Assembly (NCBI GenBank): GCA_021108035.1
Contig: JAIORQ010000079.1
Span: 1 to 45,152 of the forward strand
DNA: 45,152 nt
Source of the DNA: Bacteroidales bacterium
GTDB lineage: Bacteria > Bacteroidota > Bacteroidia > Bacteroidales > JAADGE01
Direction: 5' to 3'
Position 1 is the stretch's first letter; the number at the start of each line of letters is the position of its first letter. Of the stretch, positions 34,897-43,302 are shown piece after piece. Both the position numbers and the translations under genes were made by a program. The notes under the pieces were generated by a model, which saw nothing but the letters and a program-made list of their open reading frames with translations, was not told the DNA's origin and ran no database searches.

Positions 34897-35264
34897 AAGG
34901 TACTACCGCGAATTTAGCGGAACTTTTTAAATATTGATATAAATTTAATAAATATTTTACAATGATACAATGCTTAAATGCTTCAATAATTAGTGTGTAT
35001 TCTATTTAAGCTTATTAACATGTAATGTACTTGCAGTAAATAATTTGCATAATTGAGCATCACTTTTATTATAGCATTTAAGCATTATAGCATTTAATCA
35101 TTTTTAGATAAGCCAAAACAATTTTTTAAGTTTAAGCATAACTAATTTACCACTAAAATAACAGTAGAACCAATTAAAAAAATAACAGCTGTAAAACATG
35201 GGGTGTGTAGAATCACGATTGTTAGATTTAAGAACAAAGATTAACGATTTTTAATTTAAGAAGT
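34897..35264. other. Spacer with inverted and direct repeats
   Basis: A 16-bp unit ATAGCATTTAAGCATT occurs at 35071-35086 and, nearly the same, at 35087-35102. Its inverse (AATGCTTAAATGCT) lies at about 34970-34983, so the region can fold. The second copy of the dispersed TTAGATTTAAGAACAA repeat fills 35220-35266. No gene is seen. Confidence 0.6.
34906..34930 (+). terminator. Possible weak terminator after the propeller gene
   Basis: The stem CCGC (34906-34909) / GCGG (34917-34920) is followed by AACTTTTTAA. It is a four-pair stem with a short T-run, 10 nt after the stop. Confidence 0.4.
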
Positions 35265-35609
35265 ATGAATAAAAAAAGTAGAAAAGTAACTCTAAAAAGA
35301 ATTATCAGCAGAATATTTGCCTTATTTTTTGTGGTAAGTATCCTGATATTTACGGGGTGGTTTGGAGCCTGCCATGTTGCCCTGTCTCAAGATGAAAGCT
35401 TGCACACTCAAAAAATAATTGAAAAACAAAATATAGAGGATATGCTCTTGTTTTTCAATAAAAGAGAATACAAAGCTCCTTATTTATATGATTTAGACAT
35501 AAAAACTAAATATTATTGGGTTCGATATAATATTCTTGGTGTTATGCCATTTGATGTTTTATATGACACAAATGACCGGAAATTAGTTACTGTCGCAAGA
35601 TATGAATGA
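35265..35609 (+). CDS. Small single-pass membrane protein, unknown (114 aa)
   Basis: A strongly basic N-terminus (NKKSRKVTLKR) precedes one hydrophobic helix (about 14-36, IFALFFVVSILIFTGWFG). A mostly periplasmic polar domain of about 75 residues follows, with several Tyr. Positive-inside topology puts the C-terminus outside. The start codon lies at the end of a dispersed repeat. I do not recognise a family. Confidence 0.55.
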   Translation: MNKKSRKVTLKRIISRIFALFFVVSILIFTGWFGACHVALSQDESLHTQKIIEKQNIEDMLLFFNKREYKAPYLYDLDIKTKYYWVRYNILGVMPFDVLYDTNDRKLVTVARYE

Positions 35610-35742
35610 ACTACCGTTAATAAAATAATTTGAAACACGGCAACCAACATCTGTTTTTGCGATAATTCCTTTTTAACTCGGTACAGATTGGAACTACGTA
35701 AAGACAGTTGGATGGGATAATTATGAATTAAGTTCAGTTATA

Positions 35743-36213
35743 ATGAATACATTAGAAAAAGATAAGAGCCTTTTCCAAGCCATTAAAGAAGGTGATCTTA
35801 AAAAGGTGAATGAAGCCTTATATTCCGGAGCGAATATAAATTCGCTAAGTAAAAACTTTAACAGAAAGCCTATTTTTAATGCTTGTGGTTTTAACCATGT
35901 TGACATAATTAAGGTATTATTGAACAGAGGAGCGTTTGCTACAGATGGCTTAATGCCTGCAGCAATGAGTGGAAATATTAAATTATTACAATTACTTATT
36001 GAAAATAAAGCAGATGTGAATGCTAAGTTGACGGAAAATGGACATACCTTGCTTCACATTGCTTGTGATTTTAACCAAGTAGAGTTCATAAGATATCTAT
36101 TAACAATAGATACAATAGAGTTATCTCCTGAAACAAACGAAGGGAAAACACCCTATGATTTATTAAAAAAATTTGGAATGGATGATGATCTAAAATCATT
36201 TTTAAAAAAATAA
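35743..36213 (+). CDS. Ankyrin-repeat protein (156 aa)
   Basis: Four to five ankyrin repeats cover almost the whole chain. Typical helices are AIKEGDLKKVNEALYSGANINS (about 10-32), NACGFNHVDIIKVLLNRGA, AAMSGNIKLLQLLIENKADVNAK and LLHIACDFNQVEFIRYLL, then a capping segment TPYDLLKKFG. Ankyrins bind proteins and have no enzymatic role by themselves. There is no signal peptide, so it is predicted cytoplasmic. It stands between two unrelated small genes, and nothing in the sequence identifies a partner. Confidence 0.85.
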   Translation: MNTLEKDKSLFQAIKEGDLKKVNEALYSGANINSLSKNFNRKPIFNACGFNHVDIIKVLLNRGAFATDGLMPAAMSGNIKLLQLLIENKADVNAKLTENGHTLLHIACDFNQVEFIRYLLTIDTIELSPETNEGKTPYDLLKKFGMDDDLKSFLKK

Positions 36214-36368
36214 AAAGGAAAAAGAGCAATGCTTGGTGCGAAAGTTCATGCTTGACTTGACACTAATATTTATCAGTAATTGCTTCATTTGTATTTATTA
36301 ATTCTCCGCAGGAAAAACAAAGACAGAAATTAGGAAGATAATTTGACTTATTAATAAAAAAATAATAT

Positions 36369-36435
36369 ATTAGTTGATTGAAAAAACCGGCAACTAATAA
36401 AGAAATAAGCGTAACAGGAATATTAGGTTACGTTT
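36369..36435. repeat. Two small perfect hairpins before the secreted-unknown gene
   Basis: ATTAGTTG (36369-36376) pairs with CAACTAAT (36391-36398). AAGCGTAAC (36407-36415) pairs with GTTACGTTT (36427-36435, one G-T-type mismatch). They could be the folded part of an attC-like site ending at GTTAGCAAC (36444). The rest of 36214-36460 shows no gene. Confidence 0.5.
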
Positions 36436-36443
36436 ACACAGAT

Positions 36444-36452
36444 GTTAGCAAC
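36444..36452. repeat. Cassette-like left boundary B (GTTAGCAAC)
   Basis: Eight nt before the ATG at 36461. Its exact reverse complement GTTGCTAAC lies at 37536-37544 just after the stop of the same gene. Confidence 0.6.
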
Positions 36453-36460
36453 AATAAAAA

Positions 36461-37534
36461 ATGAAAAAAGCAATAATTCTAATATTGGTTATATTTATAT
36501 CAAATCATATTTATTCACAAGAAAATATGATTGATACAACTGAAATTATTATTACTCCCGTCAGATTTGGAACTCAAGCTTCAAATTTTGTATTTCATAA
36601 AAATTATATAGATAGTTTAATAAAAACAGAAACTTATAAAAACAGGAAAGTTTTACCAAATGAGTTACCGGATGAGTTCAATATAACGATGAACATTACT
36701 GGTGGTTGTATAGGTGCAATTTATAATAATATTATTATTCGTTATAATGCAAAGCAAAATTTAGATACAGGTTATATAATTACTAGAAATTGTTTTAGCA
36801 ATACAGAAAAAACAAAATATTATAACAACACTATTCGGTTAGCATATTTTGACACAAACTTTGTCAATAATGTCGTTGATAAATTAAATGAAGGAATATA
36901 TTGGGATACCTTAAATAATTTTTCGCCTATTTTGAGAGATGATTTTCCATATTCTACTGGGACATCTTCCGGGGAGTTTAATCTGTTTTTTTCATATTCA
37001 GACAATAATTACAAACAAATAATTAAAGGCGGACCGGCTTATACATCAGGATATTTTATTGAATTATTTGATTGGTTGAATGATACTGTTTATAAGTTTG
37101 TATATAAACCAACAATTGATGATATCAACTATTTTGAAAAATTCACTGGAACAAATAAGGAACAACAAAATGATTTAGCAACAATAGCTTATGATTATTT
37201 TGAACATATTAATGATTATAATGAAAATATTGAAATATTTAAAGATACAACATTGAACTATCATATTCGATTACCTGCATTTTCTCATTTGAATAAATAT
37301 AACGGTATTGATAGTATTGCATGGAATATCGTTGATTATATGCTTAACATATATCCTTTTGAAAGTCAAGAAAAACAATATCATTTTAGTTATCCTAATA
37401 ATTATTTTAAATATTTAATTCGGAATTCTAATCCCGAAAATTTATGTATGTATTTAAAACAATTAGAATCAATTGAAAATACTTATTTTAATCTTATATT
37501 GAACGAAAAATTAAAGAAGTATTGTAAAGAATAA
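36461..37534 (+). CDS. Secreted protein of unknown function (357 aa)
   Basis: A signal peptide covers about residues 1-20 (KKAIILILVIFISNHIYSQ), cleaved before ENMID. The mature chain is rich in Asn, Tyr and Asp, with scattered aromatic residues and only four or so cysteines. No domain is recognised. It is neatly bracketed by GTTAGCAAC and its reverse complement, so the gene with its flanks behaves like a single movable unit. Confidence 0.6.
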   Translation: MKKAIILILVIFISNHIYSQENMIDTTEIIITPVRFGTQASNFVFHKNYIDSLIKTETYKNRKVLPNELPDEFNITMNITGGCIGAIYNNIIIRYNAKQNLDTGYIITRNCFSNTEKTKYYNNTIRLAYFDTNFVNNVVDKLNEGIYWDTLNNFSPILRDDFPYSTGTSSGEFNLFFSYSDNNYKQIIKGGPAYTSGYFIELFDWLNDTVYKFVYKPTIDDINYFEKFTGTNKEQQNDLATIAYDYFEHINDYNENIEIFKDTTLNYHIRLPAFSHLNKYNGIDSIAWNIVDYMLNIYPFESQEKQYHFSYPNNYFKYLIRNSNPENLCMYLKQLESIENTYFNLILNEKLKKYCKE

Positions 37535-37535
37535 A

Positions 37536-37727
37536 GTTGCTAACACCAGCTAAAAAATCATGCAGCCAAAGTCGCAAATTGATAGCAAATAATAAGAAAT
37601 AAACACCGCAAAATCTTTAATTTAATTTTGTAAATAATTTTGAAGGTAAATTAAAATTTGGCTATCAAGCAAATTGAAAAGTCGTAGTTTTAAAACCTGC
37701 ACGCTTTTTAGCCAAACGTTGGCAAAC
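37536..37727. repeat. Long attC-like palindrome between boundaries B and C
   Basis: The left arm (37536-37565) has GTTGCTAAC, GCTAAAAA and ATGCAG. The right arm (37697-37727) has CTGCACGCTTTTTAGCC and GTTGGCAAAC and pairs with the left arm over most of 30 nt. Inner arms (ATTGATAGC with GCTATCAAGCAAAT) extend the fold. The left edge matches the preceding gene's left boundary, and the right edge matches the next gene's right boundary. An element of about the same length is at 44243-44434. Confidence 0.65.
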
Positions 37728-37874
37728 ATCCCCCTACTGCCGAAAAAACAGTTGAGTTTTTTTAGCTAACGAAATAGAGGGAATAAAGTTGGAATAGAAT
37801 AAAACTGAAAAAACATTAACAGATTGAATATTAAGATATTAACTTTGACATTAGTTGGAATTAAAAATAATAAT

Positions 37875-39836
37875 ATGAAACAGGTAATCAATTTTATTGT
37901 ATTTATTGTAGCAACTTGGCATATTAATGCTCAGGTACCTCAATATGTTCCTTCAAGCAACTTAAGAGCGTGGTGGTCTTTTTCGGGAGATGCCCAGGAT
38001 GCAAGCGGTAATAATATTAACGGAACTATAAATGGTGCGTTGCTCACTCAAGATATGCATGATCAACCAAATAGTGCTTATATTTTCAACGGAGTCAATA
38101 ATTGGATTGACTTGGGTGATAATGACTTACTAAACCCTCATTTTTCTGATTGGACTGTATCAGCCTGGATTAAAACAACTTCAGATTACTCTCGAATTTT
38201 TTCAAAAGGATCGCATGGAGGGAGTCAACCGGGATACACTATAATGATTTACCCCGGCAGCGGTGGAAGAGCAGCTCTAATTTTTGGTATTGACGGATAT
38301 GAACATATTGTAAAATCTGATAGCCCTGTAAATGATGATAATTGGCACATGATTACAGGCGTTATAAGCCGGAGTGATACTATTATAATATATATTGACG
38401 GTGTGGAACAAAATGAAAAATTATTTATTGGCGATCATTCAGGTTCAGACTTGGCAAATAATACATACAATGCTGCAATTGGCGTTTCATACAGTTTTAT
38501 GGGAACTCCAAATTTTTTAGTAGAATACTTTAACGGGAAAATTGATGAAGTGGGTGTGTGGAGCATGGTATTAAATCAATGTGAAATTCTCGATCTTTAT
38601 AATGAACGCAGCAGAGATACTTCAATCACAGAAACCGAGTGCGACAGCTTCACTGCTCCTGACGGAACCGTGTACACAACATCGGGAATCTACACAGCAG
38701 TGATACAGAATGCAACGGGATGTGACAGCACCATAACCATTGATCTCACTATAAACTACTCAAACACAGGAACGGATATTATTACAGCTTGTGATTCATA
38801 CACCTGGATTGACGGAGTAACTTATACCGTAAGTAATAACACAGCAACATATACATTGACGAATGTTGCCGATTGTGATTCCATTGTTACGCTCGACTTA
38901 ACAATCAACTATTCCAACACAGGAACGGATATTATTACAGCTTGTGATTCATACACCTGGATTGACGGAGTAACTTATACCGTAAGTAATAACACAGCAA
39001 CATATACATTGACGAATGTTGCCGATTGTGATTCCATTGTTACGCTCGACTTAACAATCAACTATTCCAACACAGGAACGGATATTATTACAGCTTGTGA
39101 TTCATACACCTGGATTGACGGAGTAACTTATACCGTAAGTAATAACACAGCAACATATACATTGACGAATGTTGCCGATTGTGATTCCATTGTTACGCTC
39201 GACTTAACAATCAACTATTCCAACACAGGAACGGATATTATTACAGCTTGTGATTCATACACCTGGATTGACGGAGTAACTTATACCGTAAGTAATAACA
39301 CAGCAACATATACATTGACGAATGTTGCCGATTGTGACTCTTTGGTTACATTGAATTTAACTATTATCATTGTTAATACTGCTGTAACTGTAAACGGCCT
39401 GACAATTACAGCTGATGCCGACGAAGCAATTTATCAATGGTTAGAATGTCCTGCTATGACAGTTATTTCCGGAGAAACAAATCAATCATTTACTGCTACA
39501 GCAAATGGAAATTATGCCGTTGAGGTTACAGAAAACGGATGTGTTGACACCTCTGTATGTGTTTCCATTACGAGTGTTGGCATATATGAAAATAGTTTTG
39601 GAAATGGACTTCTGCTTTATCCTAACCCGACTGATGGTAATTTCTCAATTGATTTAGGTGACAATTACGAATCCGTAACAATAACAATAACAGATTTAAC
39701 CGGAAAATTAATCCTTTCCAAAACATATATTGAAAGTCAGGTGCTAAACTTAAATCTGGATGAACCGGTAGGAGCTTATTTGTTAATTATAGAATCCGGA
39801 GGTAAGAAAGCGGTAATTCGAATAGTAAAAGAATAA
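37875..39836 (+). CDS. LamG-domain repeat adhesin with T9SS sorting signal (653 aa)
   Basis: The start at 37875 gives a signal peptide (KQVINFIVFIVATWHINAQ); an in-frame ATG at 37824 would place 17 unsuitable residues before it. A LamG/concanavalin-like jelly roll spans about 25-255 (LRAWWSFSGDAQDASGN, NWHMITGV, IDEVGVWSMVL). Four 51-aa repeats (295-498) follow, with CDSYTWIDG and CDSIVTLDLTIN. A further Ig-like segment precedes the C-terminal type IX secretion domain (about 580-653; LLYPNPTDGNFSIDL, DLTGKLIL, GAYLLIIES). It is expected at the cell surface, binding glycans or other surfaces. A TAACTTTG box at 37840-37847 could be its -7 element, though no good -33 element is seen. Confidence 0.85.
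   Translation: MKQVINFIVFIVATWHINAQVPQYVPSSNLRAWWSFSGDAQDASGNNINGTINGALLTQDMHDQPNSAYIFNGVNNWIDLGDNDLLNPHFSDWTVSAWIKTTSDYSRIFSKGSHGGSQPGYTIMIYPGSGGRAALIFGIDGYEHIVKSDSPVNDDNWHMITGVISRSDTIIIYIDGVEQNEKLFIGDHSGSDLANNTYNAAIGVSYSFMGTPNFLVEYFNGKIDEVGVWSMVLNQCEILDLYNERSRDTSITETECDSFTAPDGTVYTTSGIYTAVIQNATGCDSTITIDLTINYSNTGTDIITACDSYTWIDGVTYTVSNNTATYTLTNVADCDSIVTLDLTINYSNTGTDIITACDSYTWIDGVTYTVSNNTATYTLTNVADCDSIVTLDLTINYSNTGTDIITACDSYTWIDGVTYTVSNNTATYTLTNVADCDSIVTLDLTINYSNTGTDIITACDSYTWIDGVTYTVSNNTATYTLTNVADCDSLVTLNLTIIIVNTAVTVNGLTITADADEAIYQWLECPAMTVISGETNQSFTATANGNYAVEVTENGCVDTSVCVSITSVGIYENSFGNGLLLYPNPTDGNFSIDLGDNYESVTITITDLTGKLILSKTYIESQVLNLNLDEPVGAYLLIIESGGKKAVIRIVKE
38757..39368 (+). repeat. Four 153-bp tandem repeats inside the adhesin
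   Basis: AGGAACGGAT recurs at 38768, 38921, 39074 and 39227, exactly 153 bp apart. Units 1-3 are almost identical in DNA and unit 4 diverges at its end. Each encodes 51 residues with two cysteines. Confidence 0.95.
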
Positions 39837-39839
39837 CGA

Positions 39840-39896
39840 TTTGCCAACAATATCTAAAAAGCATTAAAACGCTTTTTAGTCTCATCGTTACCATGC
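39840..39896. repeat. Compact attC-like site between boundaries C and D
   Basis: TTTGCCAAC (39840-39848) is the reverse complement of GTTGGCAAA at 37718, before the same gene. A perfect stem CTAAAAAGC / GCTTTTTAG (39854-39862, 39871-39879) comes next, then GTTACCATGC (39887-39896), which matches the far side of the next gene. The order R'', L'', loop, L', R' and the 57-bp length resemble an integron attC. Confidence 0.65.
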
Positions 39897-39966
39897 ATTA
39901 AGGGAAGACTGATAAGATTATTGAATATGTTGGAAGAAATGCACTTAGTTTTGTTAGTTTTGAAGA

Positions 39967-40887
39967 ATGGATAATACAGAAATAAAAATATTCAAAAGTG
40001 ATGATGGTAAAACAGAAATCGAAGTAAAAATTGATAAAGAGACTGTTTGGCTTAACCGGTATCAAATATCTGAGCTTTTTCTTACTGACAGAACTTCTAT
40101 TGGCAGGCACATTTCCAATATCTATAGAACTAAGGAATTAAATGAAGAAGCAACTAGTGCAAGAATTGCACAAGTTCGAAAGGAAGGCAGTAGAACTGTA
40201 ACAAGACAAATAGGAATATATAATTTAGATGTAATATTATCAATTGGTTATAAGGTTCATTCCGAAAGAGGGAGACAATTTAGAGTTTGGGCAAATAAAA
40301 TACTGTGTGACTATTTAATAAAAGGATGTGCACTTAACACAAGGAAACTAAAAGAACAAAATAAGCAATTAAAAGAACTGCAAGATTCTGTTAAAATACT
40401 TGGAAGTGTTTTGAATTTTAAGTCTTTGTCAAATGATGAAAGTGTCGGGTTGTTAAAAATAATATCTGATTATGCTTATGCTTTGGATATATTAGACCGG
40501 TACGATTATCAGAGTTTACAGATAAATAATACTTCCGGAAAAGAAATATTTCAGTTAACTTATGAAGAAGCAATGACCCAGATTTTGTTGGTTAAAAAAG
40601 TCCATAGAAACAGTGATTTATTTGGACACGAAAAAGATGACTCATTTCAAAGTTCTGTTGCGACAATTTATCAGACTTTTGATGGAATTGATTTATATCC
40701 AAGTATTGAAGAAAAGGCTGCGAATTTGTTGTACTTTATCACAAAGAATCATTCCTTTTCAGATGGAAACAAAAGAATTGCTGACAATACATTGGTTGCT
40801 TTGACTTTAATGATAGCTGTAAGCAAACCTGTTGAAAAAGATACAATGACAAAAGTGATTGTGAATCTGATAAATAAAAACAATTAA
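39967..40887 (+). CDS. RhuM-Fic/Doc family protein (306 aa)
   Basis: The N-terminal 120 residues fit the virulence RhuM family (VWLNRYQISELF, IGRHISNIY, GYKVHSERGRQFRVWAN). The C-terminal part (about 160-306) is a Fic/Doc domain with the active-site motif HSFSDGNKR near residue 262. Fic enzymes transfer AMP or other groups to target proteins, and Doc-type variants phosphorylate EF-Tu. The GNKR ending is closer to Doc than to classic GNGR Fic proteins. Members often act in toxin-antitoxin or defence settings; no separate antitoxin gene is visible next to it. It is bracketed by GTTACCATGC and its near reverse complement, so it looks like cassette cargo. Confidence 0.82.
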   Translation: MDNTEIKIFKSDDGKTEIEVKIDKETVWLNRYQISELFLTDRTSIGRHISNIYRTKELNEEATSARIAQVRKEGSRTVTRQIGIYNLDVILSIGYKVHSERGRQFRVWANKILCDYLIKGCALNTRKLKEQNKQLKELQDSVKILGSVLNFKSLSNDESVGLLKIISDYAYALDILDRYDYQSLQINNTSGKEIFQLTYEEAMTQILLVKKVHRNSDLFGHEKDDSFQSSVATIYQTFDGIDLYPSIEEKAANLLYFITKNHSFSDGNKRIADNTLVALTLMIAVSKPVEKDTMTKVIVNLINKNN

Positions 40888-40898
40888 CGCATGGTACG
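40884..40898. repeat. Cassette-like right boundary D (TTAACGCATGGTACG)
   Basis: Matches the reverse complement of 39887-39901 (TTAATGCATGGTAAC) at 13 of 15 positions and overlaps the stop codon of the RhuM-Fic gene. Confidence 0.55.
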
Positions 40899-41040
40899 CA
40901 ATATAAAAAATTGGGCAGATAGTACTAAATATGAACGAATTAACATAAAATAAAAGGTGTAGTAAATTGAAAGATTGGTGTTTCAAAATGTACAACTTTT
41001 CATAATGCCACCGTTAAGCCGGCACAAAACTAATATAGAT

Positions 41041-43125
41041 ATGAAAAAGCTGAATTTATTTCTAATATGTATTATAATTAATTTTTCATCCGTATTAGGC
41101 CAACAACAGTTCGAATTTTGCAATAATTTTATTCAAAATCTAAGTTTTATTACAGGAACAGATGAAGGAATTGAGCAAAACCTGGATGATAACTTTGGAT
41201 GGATGCAAGATCAGGGATATACTCATCTAAGGTATTTCGGAATTTATCCAAACGGATATCATATCTTTCCGTCACCTACATTAGATGCAAACGGATATCC
41301 TACAGATTCAGGTTTGGAGACATATCTAAGTATAATATTAAGTAAAGCAGATCAATATGGAATTATTGTAAATTTCGATGGTTTGGAAATTATTGCTGAA
41401 TCAAATCAAGATACATTACAATCAGGATACGGATATCTCACTGAGCAGGAAGTTGCCGATGTAGTTCAGGAGCTTCTTTCTCTCGGAGTTACATTTATAT
41501 CCGAAGAACAATTTGGAGGAAGTTATCTTCAGGCTATCCAAACAGTTACATCTCAAATGGGTGCAACTCATGAAACAACTGCAAGCTCATGGTGGTTTGA
41601 TACCGTTTATGCTGATGAGCAGTTGGCCAGTGTTTTTAATTTTTATCACTATGATCAAGCTGAACTTGACTCTCTCATTGCTCTTTCAGGTACATATCCT
41701 CCATCGAATATAGGTAACCTCCATGTTATTGTCGAAGGTGCTGATTATTACGAATTCCCTATATCTGTTGCTGTTGGTTCATTTGGTTCTTTGGAAGCAG
41801 AAAACTGGAAAAATGTTCTGCTGTTTTCACAAATACAACACCAACCGAAAAGGTTTTCAATTGAAGAAAGTAATACAGATTTTTGTATTTGGAATACCGA
41901 CTTTAATTTTATGGCTGATGTGGGTAATGAGATTTTGTCTTATTCAGGGCAATCGTTTGCTGATCGTCCGATTATAAATCTGGTGTGTGATATGTCAACA
42001 GTATATTCAGGTACATTTTACCCTGTAGCAAATGCTTCAATTATAAATATACCGGCAATTGTAAACACATTTACACTTCTTGGTTACAGGGTTATTACCA
42101 CTAATAATTACATTCTTCAAGATGCAGATTTTTATTATCTGATGCTTGTTGGTGGGGCAAACTCTACTGAAATTGCACCGCTTCCTGATTACGTTGATAC
42201 TTTATTAAACAGTTCATCAACCGTTTTCCTGCATCCCGTTTTTGGAATACCTGATGAGAATGATGCCTCAGATTGGATACCGGTAAGGAATTTCTTTGGA
42301 TTGCCTTCAGGAGATACACAAACACTGATAGATGCATTACCCGAAAGCGTCTCTTTCAATAATTTCAATGTTTTGTGGGGAGGTGTAAATCTTTGGATTA
42401 CTCCCCTTATTGAGAATCTTCCTGTTTCACAAATTAACACAAGTATTGCCTCAGTATTGTTATCAGGAGAAGTTAATACGGATGATATTGCATTAATTAT
42501 CCAAAACGGGAACAAATATCTGATAAACAGCAATTTAATTCATTTGGAAACATCATATATTCTCTCCGAATTACTTGCCGGTCCTATGAATGCTCCCGGA
42601 ATAGCAGATATCGCAATCGTTGATGATATGGCCGTAATTTATGCTGAATACAATACCGAGATTAATATAGATTTACCGTGGAGAGGAATTAGTCATTTAA
42701 TCCGTTATAATCCTCAAGGTGATAAAATATTGGATACCCTTTTTGCAACAGGAGGTAATTATACCGATACTTTGTTTCGGGGAGAATTGGTTTTGCTTAT
42801 TGACAGTTTAGTAGTAGATATTAAAGAAATACCTTGTTGTAATCAGTTAACGAATCACCCAAATCCGTTCAGTTCTGAAACAAACATAAGTTTTGAGTTG
42901 TCTGAACCGGCAACTGTTAAACTTTCTGTTTATGATGTTAACGGAATGTTAATCACTACTCTCATTAACGGTTATAAAAGCAAAGGAAAATATAATATAA
43001 AATGGAATGGCCGAAATATTAATAAAAAAATAATGCTTAGCGGCATATATTTATGTAGGCTTGAGTTAATATCGAAAGGTAATATAATTAAAAACTGTAA
43101 TACAAAAATGGTATTATTAAAATAA
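41041..43125 (+). CDS. Secreted protein with T9SS sorting domain, glycosidase-like (694 aa)
   Basis: The start at 41041 gives a signal peptide (KLNLFLICIIINFSSVLGQ); an in-frame start at 40975 would add 22 residues in front. The first part (about 25-310) reads like a TIM-barrel glycoside hydrolase relative: YTHLRYFGIYPNGYHIF, ADQYGIIVNFDGLEI and FSIEESNTDFCIW. I cannot assign a family or active site. A second domain (about 320-560, IINLVCDMSTVYSG) resembles the partner domain of such enzymes. The last 90 residues are a type IX sorting domain (NHPNPFSSETNISFEL, VYDVNGMLI, SGIYLCRLE). It is expected to be cell-surface or released. GTTAAGC (41013) before it fits the integron core consensus, but no match follows the gene. 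Confidence 0.7.
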   Translation: MKKLNLFLICIIINFSSVLGQQQFEFCNNFIQNLSFITGTDEGIEQNLDDNFGWMQDQGYTHLRYFGIYPNGYHIFPSPTLDANGYPTDSGLETYLSIILSKADQYGIIVNFDGLEIIAESNQDTLQSGYGYLTEQEVADVVQELLSLGVTFISEEQFGGSYLQAIQTVTSQMGATHETTASSWWFDTVYADEQLASVFNFYHYDQAELDSLIALSGTYPPSNIGNLHVIVEGADYYEFPISVAVGSFGSLEAENWKNVLLFSQIQHQPKRFSIEESNTDFCIWNTDFNFMADVGNEILSYSGQSFADRPIINLVCDMSTVYSGTFYPVANASIINIPAIVNTFTLLGYRVITTNNYILQDADFYYLMLVGGANSTEIAPLPDYVDTLLNSSSTVFLHPVFGIPDENDASDWIPVRNFFGLPSGDTQTLIDALPESVSFNNFNVLWGGVNLWITPLIENLPVSQINTSIASVLLSGEVNTDDIALIIQNGNKYLINSNLIHLETSYILSELLAGPMNAPGIADIAIVDDMAVIYAEYNTEINIDLPWRGISHLIRYNPQGDKILDTLFATGGNYTDTLFRGELVLLIDSLVVDIKEIPCCNQLTNHPNPFSSETNISFELSEPATVKLSVYDVNGMLITTLINGYKSKGKYNIKWNGRNINKKIMLSGIYLCRLELISKGNIIKNCNTKMVLLK

Positions 43126-43281
43126 AAACTTAATATAATACCCATAAGAGGCATAGTTCAACTGCATTTTTTCAACAATTGCTTACAAATTATTCAGAAG
43201 CATATCTTTTTTTTCAGTATTTTTTGTTATTTTTGAGTACTCACATTCTGCATGTCGCAACTGTCGATAGAATGCTTAAAT

Positions 43282-43291
43282 GTTGGGCAAA
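43282..43291. repeat. Cassette-like left boundary E (GTTGGGCAAA)
   Basis: Includes GTTGGGC, a perfect GTTRRRY integron core. TTTGCCTAAT at 44243-44252 after the same gene is its reverse complement at 8 of 10 positions. A TATTTTTG box (43228-43235) upstream may be a promoter -7 element. Confidence 0.55.
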
Positions 43292-43302
43292 ATTGATAAG
43301 AA

